In this document: positions 23,301 through 34,387 of the stretch, piece after piece | Layout of the letters: every line of letters begins with the position of its first letter | Numbering within the stretch: position 1 is the stretch's first letter | Assembly (NCBI GenBank): GCA_018873245.2 | Contig: JAEMBT020000009.1 | Span: 1,752,001-1,816,000 of the forward strand | Length of the DNA stretch: 64,000 nucleotides | Direction of reading: 5' to 3' | From: Archegozetes longisetosus | Lineage: Eukaryota; Arthropoda; Arachnida; Sarcoptiformes; Trhypochthoniidae | Position numbers and translations under genes: made by a program | The notes under the pieces: model-generated | What the model was told of the DNA's origin: nothing | The model's database searches: none | Seen by the model: only the letters and a program-made list of their open reading frames with translations

Positions 23301-26300
23301 CTTTTATAAATAGTTCACTTATTTTATTGCAAAATGACATCAATTTTTATCGTTAAGCATATACTTGAACGGTATTTGATCTTACTTTTGACGTTTTGAA
23401 TGTATTTTGCATTACATATGTTTAGGATTAAAGCTTTCAATAGACATAAAGTTTGGACATAGTGCTTAGTTGGTGCTCGGTGCTCGAGCACCTTCAAAAT
23501 ACGAGCACCGAGCACGAGCGCGAGCACTGAGCACCAAACTTTGTCTGAGCACGAGCACCGAGCATGCTCATAATTGATAATAAGTCATAGAATGAAAGGG
23601 TAGGCTTTCGGAATAAGAGGTAGTAGTAATAACATAACTGAAAAATCTCATAACGGGCATTTTTCCAAGCGTACTGTAGGATCATTGTTACAAATAAGTT
23701 TGAAAACTTATGCAAATAACTGAAGAAATACAAGTGAATTATATAAAGATAAGTACAATTATTAAGTTAGAATAAATTTTAACAGATTTTTAAAGAGGCG
23801 ATTTAAAAGTATTCAAATTTTTAACACACTTTATGAGACAAAGGTTAACGAGCAGTAAAGCAAGTTTATAGTTTAATTTCTACCATTAATAACTTAATTT
23901 TAATCCTTTTAGGAATTGATGAATGCTCTATTAGTAAGAAAGTTACATCAATTTATTTAGAAATTAAGTTATTTTCGGTATCGAAAAAAATTATTAAAAA
24001 ATTAGATCTAAATTCAGTTTATTCAGTTTAAAAATTAATGATTAAGAATATGTTCTACATCACTATTGAAATACATAATCATTTCAATTGAAACTGTCTC
24101 GGCATTCATTTTACATCTTTTAGGATTCTGAATGTCACGAAGTTTGCTGAATAATCTTTCGACGTCTTACGAGTGTATTTGTCGTGATACACAAGTAATT
24201 AATTGATATAGATTTTTAAGTTGCATCATTGTTTATCCCTTATTAAGCATAGTTAATCCCTAAGAAGCAGTCTCTATGTACATCAAATGTTTACATACTT
24301 CAGTGTACCTAGAGTATGTTCGTTATATCGAGATTTTGCTGCAATTAATTTCGAACAGTTTTCCAGAAAATAGATTAATTTTATATAAATTAAAACTTCT
24401 TAAATGAAATTTTATATTTAACAGAAAACAAAAATTAGATGAAGTCATGAGTATTCCTGAAGGCAAAAGACTTATTAGCGAATTATCAGGAGGTCAACAA
24501 AAAGTAGTTTCACTCGCGATCGCTTTACTTAATGAGTCAAAATTTATAATTCTTGACGAACCAACTGTTGGAATAGATTTGATGACAACCAGTCATATTT
24601 GGAAATATCTTTGCAACAAATGTGAACAGGGATTGACTATTTTATTTGTTACACAATATGTTGAAGAAGCGACTCATGCAAATAAAGTCGCATTCATGAG
24701 AAACGGAAAAATGTTGGTGGAAGAAAAGCCTTCTGTTCTTATGGAAAAATATAATGAAATCAGTTTGGAAAAAATATTCCTCAAACTTTGTCTGATTGAT
24801 GACAATACTGATAAAAGCTGTGAAACAGATATAAATCAAATTAATAATAAACTTAATTCGTTGACTTGTGATCCAAATGATGACAAAAAGTTGGAAAATA
24901 CTTCTAAAGATCAAAATTGGGAAACAATATTTTGGATCATTTTAATTTTAATTCGAAGAAATTTTCTAAAAATCAGTCAAATGGGTTATCCAAGTATCCT
25001 GTTGTTTTTAATGCCAGCCATACAGGCACTAATGTCTTGTCTGGTGTTTAGTAAACAAATAATATATGTATGTATTTGAAAACAATTTTTTCGAGGCTGC
25101 AAAGCTTAATCAATATTGACATTTCTAGTACAGTGGAAACTTAATAAGTTAGAGCGGTTCGAGACCGGAATTTAGGTTTAGGTTAAAGAGGGTTTTAAGA
25201 TATAGAATATGGCATTCAAATACATTCGTTTTTCGTTAGTATTTGTTTTTCTTATTCGTTTCACATTTTTTATAACGACTGTTGAACTCATTTAAGAAAT
25301 TTTCTCGATTCTTGAAAATGTTACAAAACATGCACTTAGATATCGCGTAATCGATCGCAAATTTATTAACTTTTTCACCTGATAAGCATTTATTGATTCA
25401 ACCTTTTCTCAACTGGCAACTCATAGAGTTTGTTTTACATTTCTTGACATTATCACAGCTCAAATTAGATACTTATTATAATACTTTTAATTAATCCTCT
25501 AATAATAAATTAAATACGATCCAGTCAAATGAGTTATCCAAGAATTCTACTATTTCTATTGCTAGCCTTACAAGCACTAATATTTTGTCTGGCGTTTAGC
25601 AAAGAAATGATTTATATATGAGTTTCAAAATAATTTTCTCAAGTCTGTAAAGCTTGATCAATGTAAACATTACTCTTATTGTGTCAAAACTTTACAGATG
25701 TTAAATTAGAGTCTGTTAATAAATCTTCAGTATAAACACTATGGTTTCTTAAAACTAGTATTAAAAGGATGATTATTAAAAGTTTTTATGCATTTCCCAA
25801 AATAATATTTTCTTAAAAATTTAATTGACCTTTAAGGGTATTAATGTAATTGCTTTGAAATCACAATATTTTGCTTCATAGTAAATGTAGTATTTTTGAT
25901 TGAGTAATTTGAGCCAAAAATGAGTCAAAGTGAGGCCTACCCATGAGATGTGATGGTCTCGAGTAACAATTAAGTTCTCGATATTATTTCTATGAAGTTT
26001 CGACCAATACTAGAAATCTCATCAGAGAATCAACTTATATGATTGTCAAATATAATCTGATAACATTTTATCATTATAGGTTGAAACAGCAATCTTCAAT
26101 GAAGATATAGATCCATATTATAGCCAAAAATTGTTATCTTCATTGATAAGCATTAATCAACACATGATTAAACCTGTCAACTATTCGACACTCGATTCAG
26201 CACTCAATTCCATACACAATAACAAAGCGGTAGCTGTTATTCATTTCAAACAAAACTATTCTCAAGCTATTAATGACAGAATTGAAGATCCATTCAATAT

Positions 26301-27093
26301 AGACAACAAAACTATAGATGAAAGCAGTTTACACTTATATCTGGACAATTCAATGGCCACTTATAGTAGTTATTTCATGGCTTCTTTACAAAAATCTTTA
26401 GAAAATTATTTACTTATGATCTATAACGAAAAAAGTTCTGCATCTTTTGAAATTCCAATATCTGTGGAGAAAACTACTTATAGTGAAAATCTTTCAACTA
26501 TAGACTACTATTCACCTGGATTTCTATTATACATGTTATACCTTTCATCAATGGTCACATCTTCGTTAGCATTACTATTAGAACGTAAAGATGGTCTCTA
26601 TGAGAGGTCACTGATTGCTGGTGTCAGTTACAAATTGGTTATAATATCACACTTAATAACTAATATAACATTAGTATTAATACAGACATTACTTATGTTT
26701 TTCATAGTTTTCTTCATTTTCAATAACAGAAATGAGGGCTCAATAGTATTATTATTTTTCATATTTCTATCTCAAGCCATTAATTCCATTTCGACTGGAT
26801 TCCTAATATCCTCGATATCAAATGATGAATATGTGACTATAACACTCATATGCCTTATAACACTTCCACAATGTTTTAGTTCAGGTGTGATTTGGCCAAT
26901 TGAATCTCTGGACAGACCCCTGAGAGACATATTCCACTTTAGTCCTTTGATACTACCTATTAATGCAATGAATGACGTCATGTTTAAAGGATATGGTTTA
27001 AGAAAACTTAGTGTATTGTATGGATTTGCTGTTAATCTGTTTCCGAGTCTAATTTTTATAGTGTTAACTATAATTATAATTAAGAAAAAATAA
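20350..27093 (+). CDS. ABC transporter, subfamily H (ABCH1)
   Basis: Half-transporter with nucleotide-binding domain first, then six-helix ABC-2 type membrane domain, as in ABCG/ABCH. Exons 20350-20678, 24425-25067 and 26080-27093 give about 661 aa, normal for ABCH. GAAAG/GTAAG and TATAT/GTATGT donors and the acceptors keep phase. Walker A GPSGCGKTT at residues 36-44, Q-loop MPQE around 79, signature LSGGQQ 130-135, Walker B IILDEPT. The H-loop histidine is replaced by glutamine (FVTQYVEEA, Q187). The membrane part starts at MPAIQALMSCLVFS and shows the ABC-2 segment LLLERKDGLYERSLIAGV and GVIWPIES. Insect ABCH proteins move cuticular lipids, and many mite ones are implicated in xenobiotic responses; the substrate here is unknown. 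It is divergent from IR2 and a near-duplicate of ABCH2. Confidence 0.85.
21500..21912. repeat. Inverted-repeat element with CAGTGCAAT ends (ABCH1 intron 1)
   Basis: The left end GCAGTGCAATGCGTCGC and the right end, on the minus strand, GCAGTGCAATTTTCTTGG are inverted. The segment is richer in GC than the intron and absent from the aligned ABCH2 intron. CAGTG ends fit hAT MITEs, but I could not find an exact 8-bp target duplication. Confidence 0.5.
21975..22463. repeat. Foldback element FB3 with nested palindromes (ABCH1 intron 1)
   Basis: The outer arms of about 90 bp are inverted copies containing ATCCGGG, GGGTCTAAAGG and ATCATTGGA. Inside lies a second inverted pair around CCTGATATAAACTAAG/CTTAGTTTATATCAGG, centred on GGTCGCTTCGCGACC. 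A single outer arm of the same family is at 59847-59945. It is absent from ABCH2. Confidence 0.7.
22830..23575. repeat. Inverted pair of GAGCAC-rich minisatellite arms
   Basis: About 22830-22965 and 23463-23575 are made of GAGCACC/GAGCACT/GAGCACGA units. They are inverted relative to one another, ending in ...CCAAGCACTTAG and starting GTGCTTAGTTGG. The roughly 500 bp between them is ordinary AT-rich DNA. It looks like an element with repetitive subterminal arms. It is absent from ABCH2 intron 1. Apparent ORFs across it are products of the repeat. Confidence 0.55.
25530..25622 (+). pseudogene. Duplicated 3' part of ABCH1 exon 2 inside intron 2
   Basis: The frame SSQMSYPRILLFLLLALQAL then IFCLAFSKEMIYI repeats the end of exon 2 (QMGYPSILLFLMPAIQALMS...). 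It is followed by the same downstream intron sequence. It ends in TGA where exon 2 has its GTATGT donor, so it cannot be spliced as an internal exon as it stands. The same copy is in ABCH2 intron 2. Confidence 0.6.
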
Positions 27094-27213
27094 ATTTATT
27101 ACTCGCCTTGATTTTTTTATATTTAAACTTTTATAAGCTTATTGCAAAATAAATTTGAATTTTATTTTATTTGATATTTAGTATTTGCATTTTTCACCAT
27201 AATCTGTTAAATA

Positions 27214-27885
27214 CAGGGTTGCCACGAATCTTCTACCCGGTGGTTACAGAGAAAACCACAAAAGCTACATATATGAATTATGTATCAAACAAATAATATA
27301 TGAAATATATTAATTTTTTCAAACGGAATTGAAGTGTGTAAATGTTTTCTTTAAAAATTTCTATCTATGGAATTTAGTAGCGCCATATAGTATCGGATTA
27401 AGTAATTTCACATATAAACAAATAGTAAATACTAACTGTGCATCAATTTGAATATTTTTTGATTAATAAATTTTGAAATACTTCAATAATAGCCGGAACT
27501 TATGATAACGAGCAACAAAGGTTAGTCGATAGAATTAAATGTATTGCCTATCGAGAAGCGCGTGATGCTGGAGCTGCATTCATCAACCGTGATTGGATTG
27601 CTTGAAAATTGCATCGATCAGTATCTTTTGTTAGCCAATGGTGGAATAAGTCAGAAAATAAATGCTTTGTTGAATATCATGGCCCTAATTTGTAACTAAA
27701 TTGATAAACTTTTATGCTCATATCCTTCAAGAATTACTGCTATAATAGCTGCTAATGGGAAACATACTGATTATTGACTAAATAGATTATTTCCATTTTA
27801 AAAAACTAACATTTTGATATATTCATATTTGAGTCTCTAGTGGTTTTCTCTGTAACCCTCGGGTACAAGGTTCGTGGCAACCCTG
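27214..27885 (+). mobile_element. Tc1/mariner-type element, internally decayed
   Basis: Terminal inverted repeats of about 47 bp begin CAGGGTTGCCACGAA on both sides and continue through GGTTACAGAGAAAACCAC. TA dinucleotides flank both ends (27212-27213 and 27886-27887), the target duplication of Tc1/mariner elements. The interior carries a transposase N-terminal remnant. The element lies just 3' of ABCH1 and is absent 3' of ABCH2. Confidence 0.75.
27489..27695 (+). pseudogene. Transposase N-terminal (helix-turn-helix) remnant
   Basis: The frame reads NEQQRLVDRIKCIAYREARD, AGAAFINRDWIA, stop, KLHRSVSFVSQWWNKS. This is the layout of the DNA-binding helix-turn-helix at the start of Tc1/mariner transposases. 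A TGA at 27603-27605 interrupts it and the DDE/D catalytic core is missing. Confidence 0.55.
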
Positions 27886-28168
27886 TACTATGTGAGTACA
27901 ATTAGTGACAATTTGAATTATGAATTCTAAGCACATACACATTCTTTTCCATCTTAGTTACTGATGCCACCTTTTAGCTGATTCAGAATGGGATAAAATA
28001 GTGCACTGTATTTTTTTATTAAAAATTTCATAATGAATAGAGTAAAACATTTACAAAAAATTTATTTATTTTATTTATTTCTTTTGTATAAAAGTTTAAT
28101 TTTTGTTTGTATTAGCAGTATTTAGTGCATTAATATGGTTGGAAACATCGTCACAAAATTGAGAAGAG

Positions 28169-28360
28169 CATGACACATCGAAATTAACGCTAGCACGACA
28201 TTACCGCGCAAACTCCATTAATGCGTAAGATAAATACCTCGAAAACTATACTACAACGCGGTAGTGTCGTACGCGGTAAATTCGTGTGCTGTAACGACTT
28301 GCGCGGTAGTCGTGCGCGGTAGTGTCGCTTGCACGGTAATGTCATATAATCGAAATTAAC
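28169..28360. repeat. GCGGTAGTGTCG-rich inverted segment between direct repeats
   Basis: A GC-rich island with repeated GCGGTAGTGTCG-like words and inverted ends GACATTACCGCGCAA/TTGCACGGTAATGTC. It is bounded by direct repeats ATCGAAATTAAC on both sides. It could be an insertion with a long target duplication or a local tandem duplication. The 73-aa ORF here (28190-28411) follows from the repeat. Confidence 0.45.
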
Positions 28361-28363
28361 TTT

Positions 28364-28410
28364 AGTACAGTCTTGAGATTTGTTTTTGAGACGCCGTATG
28401 CAACCTTTCA
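28364..28410. repeat. Truncated left end of the AGTCTTG MITE family
   Basis: The words AGTCTTGAGATTTGTTTTTG, GAGAC and TATGCAACCTTT match the left end of the element at 18450-18841. No matching right end was seen. Confidence 0.5.
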
Positions 28411-29320
28411 TAAAGTCTGTAGTGTATTATGTACTTTAGAGCTCGAATGTAAGTTGAATTTTCAAACCCAACCCGTACCCGTAGGGGTTTGTAAATGGGT
28501 TACTTGTAAAAACCCGCAAAAATGACAGATGTTCATAATTTAATATTTTATTAAGGATACTTATTACTACTAGTTATGGTTCGAGGTGGTATTTTACTTT
28601 GAGATAAAATACCATTGATACTAGGTATAATGTGGAATAATACCTTATAGAAAAATATCGTTCCTTTGGTATTTTCTAAATTATAGAAGCACTTAAAAAT
28701 AAATAGTAAATACAATCAGAAATTAACTTAGAGACAGAAATTGCCTTTCTAATTTAAAAATTGAAAAGGCGTTGACTGTACAAAATAATTTACCCTTCAT
28801 CTACCCTATATAAGATCTCGAGTTTAAATTTGTAGAGAATACCGAACTTGACGCCAAATTATTTTATATCCATCAATTAAATAACATGGACAAACCATTA
28901 AATGATTTTGGGCAAGAATCTATCTTATAGGACCCGTTTAATGATTATTACAAATAAAAGAGTTGATTTTATCATAAAATCAAAGTATTGTATTATACTT
29001 GTACACCTTTAATAAATAATTGAACGAATTTAAGAATTTATGCATAAAAGTGATTATACCTTTCATTCCGGTGTAATACCAGGTATACCTCAGTCATGTT
29101 TATACCAAAAACCTCGAACACTACTTAATTATGACATTTTACTAATTATTGATTGGATTTCTATTAATGTAGCTAAATCCTTTTGAAAATAGTTTCAAGG
29201 TTCATTTAAGATCAAACAAAAGAATAAAAAATTCAAGCTAATATTTAGACTGTAGAACAAGTTGTATTAGTTTTTTCAAGAAAAGTTATTAAAAAATTAT
29301 TAGTTTAGCAGATGTGAATA

Positions 29321-29749
29321 TACCGTTTTACCGCGCTTTTTACTGCATGCAGTAATAGTCGGATTCAAAAGAATTTTGTTCTCTCAAAATCTACTGCAGT
29401 TATACTCGAACATAACTGCACCCCATCTCAAAGAAACACATATTATTGCACTCCTTTTTAGACGCACATATAAGAGTATTAAAATTTTTTAATGAATGAC
29501 TTAGTAAAAATGAACTTAAAATACGTCAATATAAAAATTAATGAACGATTAGTTCAATTTCTTCTATCATTTCTTGAGACTCTCTGACATCACTCCCAAC
29601 TCCCATCCTGTGTCAGGCCGGTCGGATCATCATTTGGTTTGTGAGATAAAATGCTTCAAATTAAGGTGCAGTTATACTCGAACATAACTGCGCTCCTTCT
29701 CAAAAATCTTCACATAAATGCATGCAGTTAAAAACGCGGTAAAACGGTA
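29321..29749. mobile_element. MITE with TACCGTTTTACCGCG ends
   Basis: The left end TACCGTTTTACCGCG and the right end CGCGGTAAAACGGTA are perfect inverted repeats that continue imperfectly through TGCATGCAGT. Inside, a palindromic word (GCAGTTAT...ATAACTGC, about 24 bp) occurs twice in direct orientation, near 29396 and 29672. No coding frame was seen. Starting and ending in TA fits a mariner-type target. Confidence 0.7.
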
Positions 29750-29905
29750 GTAAATTTTTACAACAGACTTAATAGAGAAAAAATCAAATTTTAAAAGTTG
29801 ACTTTTAAAGAAGGATTATTTTTATTGCCCTAAGAATTATCTCGACCCAAGAATATCATAGGCGGGTAGTCTTGCTAAAAGCGGATTATAATTGAAAACT
29901 GCATA

Positions 29906-30295
29906 TATAGAGTCCGACATATAAAACTCTAAGGCCCTGTCGAGTGGCCCCCAAGAAGTTATGATTTAACGCCACCCGATTCTTTCCTTTGGGGAGTTAT
30001 TAAAGATACCGTTTATGCCACAAAACCAAGGAATATTCCAGAATTAAAGCAAAGAGTTACAAGTGCATTATTACAACTTCCGCTAGAGCTATGTTCAAAA
30101 AATTGTCGATCTGTACCTACTTGTCTTCGGAGGTGTATAGTTGCTCATGGAAAGCAGATAATTCGATAGTAGTTTTTCCATAAGTCATTGAATATATAGG
30201 TTTTACTTTTCATTTGCAAAATTACTAAAATGTGTTGTAGATTTTGTGCAATAAAAGTAAATATCCTTAGAGTTTTATATGCCGGACTCTGTATA
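29906..30295 (+). mobile_element. Deleted Tc1/mariner element keeping the transposase C-terminus
   Basis: The ends are inverted repeats with GAGTCCG[A/G]CATATAAAAC and CTCTAAGG, differing at one base in 25, next to TATA. Only the last part of a transposase remains between them. It is distinct from the element at 27214, whose ends differ. Confidence 0.8.
29963..30169 (+). pseudogene. Mariner-type transposase C-terminal fragment
   Basis: The frame begins DLTPPDSFLWGVIKDTVYAT and continues RNIPELKQRVTSALLQLP, ending HGKQIIR and TAG, 68 residues. The first Asp corresponds to the third catalytic acidic residue of DDD-type transposases (consensus DL.P.D..LWG). The upstream catalytic residues are absent. 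Confidence 0.75.
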
Positions 30296-32041
30296 GAGGC
30301 GTAAATAATTTCCTTGAGTTCCATTCAGTCGTAGATTAAAATTAAATGTTAAACATTGAAGTCAAGTTGAATTCTGGATTTCGGGCTCGAATTAGAAAAA
30401 ATTAAAAAATAATTTATTAGAAACTCTTATGTTCTTATTTGACAATTTAATTTTTAAAAAAATTCGTTTAAACTATATAGAAGTTATTGAACTTAGTTTA
30501 TATTATAAATTCAGTTTAAACTTTGATTCACTTTCGGTTCTTGAGTCAACTTCAGACTTTAGAAAAGTTTCTGCCTGTCATAGTCTTTATTTAAATTTTC
30601 AATAAAATAAAAATAATCTTCGTCAAAATTGATTTTTCTCTTTAATTCCCAATTTAAAAAATTATATCTCTTAAAACATTGTAATTAAAAATTTTTGATA
30701 ATTTGGCTTGAATGTACTGTTAAACGGAAAATATTTGAAGCCCATCAGAATTTCCAGTTTTCTCAATCATTGCTTAAAACCTTACTTTTGCTATTTAAAC
30801 CAGTTTTCAATAGATGAAAGTATACTTGATGAATCAATTGAAATTTTGGAAGAATAAAAATGATAGCTGTGATTATACTGAACTTGTGTACGGTTAAGAT
30901 ATTGCAAAACGTGCAAAACTAAAATGCAAGACAATGCATCTGACATCATTGAGAGCTAGAAATTATCTCAAAACATCATATTAAAAGTTAAATTATTTTC
31001 AATGTTGATTATCTCAAAACTCTTGACAGGAAGCCATTTCCATAAGCAGAATGTGGCTCTGAGAATAAGACTTTAATTTTTCGTGGAAAGTTGATGGAAG
31101 AAAATTGTTGGTGTATGCAACTTTTGAAGCATGCCCTAAACTTTTTATCAAATTTATGTAATACATACAATCAAAGATTGTGGAGGTTCGGCTATGAAAA
31201 TCTGAATGTTCCTTAAAAAATGTTAAAATTCTTCATATATAAGTGGATGGTGTTGAATTAAAGTGAATTAAGTAGCTCATTTGCAAGAATCAGATGGGAC
31301 AAATAGATTAATATGATAACCATTAAGCTATGCTTATTGCTTAGTGGTCGTAAATTTATTTATTTCGCAAAATCTAAAATTACTTTATATTAATCTTTTA
31401 TTCGAAAAGGAGTTATCTTTCAAACTAGTGTATAAGGCTTAATAATTAATATATCAATACTATGTCTTGTTAAGTACTATTAAATTGAATCCTCCAATTT
31501 TTATAAAAGTTCCAACCATTTAATTTCTTTTAATCTTAGACTCAGTTCATTAACGGAATCTGATAGCAAAACGTATATCGACAGTTAGAAACGTTACTAT
31601 TTTGAATTCAAGTACCTCTAATTCTCATATAACAATTTGACTAGAATTTAATAGACTCGAATAGCATTTATTTTCAATAAATAAATTTAGTTGAAAAATT
31701 GATAACCAATAATTTATATTTATCCAACGACGAATAGGCTAAGCGATAGCTAGCTCTTAGTGTTATTTTGAAATCAAGTTATAGAAATAGGTAAAAATTA
31801 CTGTACATTAACGATTTTGATTTTATTTTTTAATATACTCAAATTCAAAGGCTGGATGTATATTCTAGAGTTCAATAAGTTTAATGATAATGACAATATT
31901 ATTCAGACAGAGGAAGCATTAGAACAAGATATAATTAAAGTGCCACTATAACAGACTTCAATTTATTTAAGTACAGAAACTCTCATTTCATAATAAGATT
32001 AATATCTTTAGAGTAAAAATCTCCTTAATTTAATAGATTAC
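30296..32041. other. Intergenic region between ABCH1 and IR3 3' ends
   Basis: About 30.3-31.25 kb aligns with 49.52-51.28 kb (which is longer there), and 31.25-32.0 kb aligns with 10.98-11.8 kb and 51.28-51.79 kb. It is therefore the conserved tail-to-tail junction of the duplicated block. No gene was seen. Confidence 0.5.
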
Positions 32042-33701
32042 TTACTTTTCTTTCATGAATTTTAATATTAAGTTAAATCGGAAAATATTTTTAACTTTTT
32101 TAAAAGCAATGATTTCAAAAACAAATGTAAATAATGGTATTGAATAACAAATACCTAAAAGAAAAAATATTCCTCTCATTATATCATTCAATTCTATTAC
32201 GTAGTCATTAACTAAATTTGGGTTATATTTCTCAAGATTACGACCAGGGATAGATGAACGCCAATGACCATAAAGAGTCATTTCGAGTTTACTTATAAAC
32301 TCTTGATGCTTGTAAATTCCGTTCTCAACTCCTACTTTAAGCCTAGAAACAAAATTCATTTTCTGTCAATATTTTGAAAATTTCGTGGTACAAATACTAA
32401 CATTCTTGTGATGTTCGTACTCAACTCATGACTTTTTCCCATACAAAATTTGACAAAATAGGGACCATATTTACTTTCAGCACTAATTAAATTCAAATCA
32501 TGATACAATAATTTATAATATTGTGCCACATCAGAATTGACTAAAAAGACAATTCTACGATTTGCGATATCAATAAACCTTGTGATAATATTATTTCTTC
32601 CATGATAGATTTTTCCGTGAACACCGAATTTCTCTAATCTATTTTTCAAAATTGAGTATTCTTTTGGTTTAATCGATTTCAATGCGACCAATGCGTTCAA
32701 CTCATAAAAGTTTAAATCTTCATTTTGAGCCAGATCTTCAATAGTCCGAATGAATGGTTCTAATTTTACATTGAAATATGTGTTCACAAGAAGTCCAGAA
32801 AACCCCTTTGATAAAACTAAACTAAATATCATCCAATTGGTTAATAGAATCAATAAAACTAATTTTCTCAAACTGTCAATTGAATCCAAGTTCATATTCT
32901 TCATCAGTTTATATTTGATAGACGGCTGTGCTATTAATGGACTTAATGTATCCAAAAAACATGAACTGACTCTGATTTTTGAGCTGCTCAACAATTTCCA
33001 TGAACAGCAAATTAACACAATTGAATAAAATATACAGAACCAAACCTTTGTATCAAAAGTCAACAAATATGTGTTCAAGTATTTAAATATGCATTTAATA
33101 CAATTACAATGAAATTACTTTTAGTTCAAAGAGACGTAAGAATGGTAGAAGTGAATAGTCTTTCATAAGTTGCATAGTTGTCACTATCTCAACTAAATAT
33201 ATGTTATGTGTTATAACGCGGTCGAATAGATTAGATCCTAGATTTGCAGTGAAACGGTGTAGATGTAAAGATCTAAGAGCCTAGGAAATAAAAACATAAG
33301 TAGTGAATAAATCAATAGTTCGTTATTTAATTTTGAGCTTATAAAAAATGTTATCATAACAAAAACGACTCATACATCGAATATATCGATATGTTCTCGT
33401 GACTTTATAATAACATTCAGCTTAAGTGAACACATTAAATATTCAGTAATCGATAAGAAAAGACTGTTGAACACAACTATTTCTTTCTATTGATAAAGAA
33501 ATATATTAGACTTTCAATAAAGTTTGAATTAAAACAATTATTTTGGTTTTTGATTACCTTAGGGTATTTATGAGCGTAGATCGTTATGTTTCCAATCGGT
33601 GTTATTCCATTTGAACAGTTTACAACTTTGTTCAGTTCGAAAACTTCGTGTCGAAAGAAACTCAGTACAAAATATTTCACATTAAACATATTTATATGCA
33701 A
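32042..33701 (-). CDS. Ionotropic receptor family member, IR3
   Basis: Same plan as IR1. Minus-strand exons 33701-33558 (AAG/GTAATC donor), 33280-33119, 33045-32426 and 32342-32042 with an 83-nt last intron. An alternative short intron starts at the TTA/GTATTTG donor. M1 (VWFCIFYSIVLICCSW), pore-like SPLIAQPS, M3 (TNWMIFSLVLSKGFSGLLVN), the S2 start FIRTIEDLAQ and M4 (IMRGIFFLLGICYSIPLF) are in order and open. Around 408 aa. The N-terminal ligand-binding part is short, as in the other copies, so the 5' end is unsettled; the candidate 5' exon seen at IR1 carries a stop here. It is divergent from ABCH2 about 6.7 kb away and closest to IR2. Confidence 0.75.
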
Positions 33702-34387
33702 AAATTAAATAGTTTTGATATCTTAAAATACCAAAAATGAACTCCAAATTGTGTGATTAGAATTTCTATTTAAAATCTCTAATTTTCAAATATTCACTTA
33801 AACAATATCTAACTGAAACATTAGCATTAAATGAATCAAATAATTTGTAGTCTAGTGACAATATACTTTATTCGCTTTTTTGTATTGTGTTAATTTACTA
33901 ATTAATAGGTAATTGCTCTCATTCTCAAGACTTTGTTCTTCTGAAATGTCTCAATCAAATAGTTATCTTCAAATGTAAAATCAATATTGTTATGAATGTA
34001 TCTCATTTATTGAATTTTAACCTCATTTTAGTTGACTCTAGGAAAATCTATCCGTATACATGTTCATCCAAAAAGCTGTCGTATTTCACTTTTTAAAGCT
34101 TTCTACGAATCAAAATTTTCGTATATTCAACTTTCTACTGTCATTGATCTTCCGATTGTTCGATTAATTTCACAAAAGTTAGATCATTTGTTGATCTGTA
34201 ATCAATTATCCCAAAAACAGAATATAAACGGAGATGGTTCGCAAAATGCAAGATGCGAAAACTTTTTCAGTTCATTTCCTCATTTATACGTTTATGTAGT
34301 ATCTAATAGATAGGATCCGACTAGTAGAGCGTTCCCCAACTTGAATCTAAAAAATGCAGTTTTCTAGTCTCAAATTTAGATTAAATT

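Larger units (their letters stand above)
20858..24346. repeat. Candidate pogo/mariner-like ends within ABCH1 intron 1
   Basis: The left end CAGTAAAAGTTTGATTTAAC and a right end reading, on the minus strand, CAGCAAAATCTCGATATAAC look like decayed terminal inverted repeats next to TA. The same pair bounds 43612-45948 in ABCH2. The insertion would then predate the gene duplication. The interior holds other nested elements and no transposase was recognised. Confidence 0.35.

Noticed and set aside
24642-24914. 90-aa minus ORF (also 46248-46445, and 26772/48354)
   Set aside because: Antisense to ABCH exons 2 and 3.
25133-25200. tRNA-like B box (GGTTCGAGACC) in ABCH intron 2
   Set aside because: No A box or cloverleaf. 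CAGTGGAAAC next to TA looks more like a decayed pogo-type transposon end, but the other end was not found.
27000-30300. CRISPR-like repeated spacing
   Set aside because: The repeats are inverted ends of transposons and short GC words without regular spacers; this is eukaryotic DNA.
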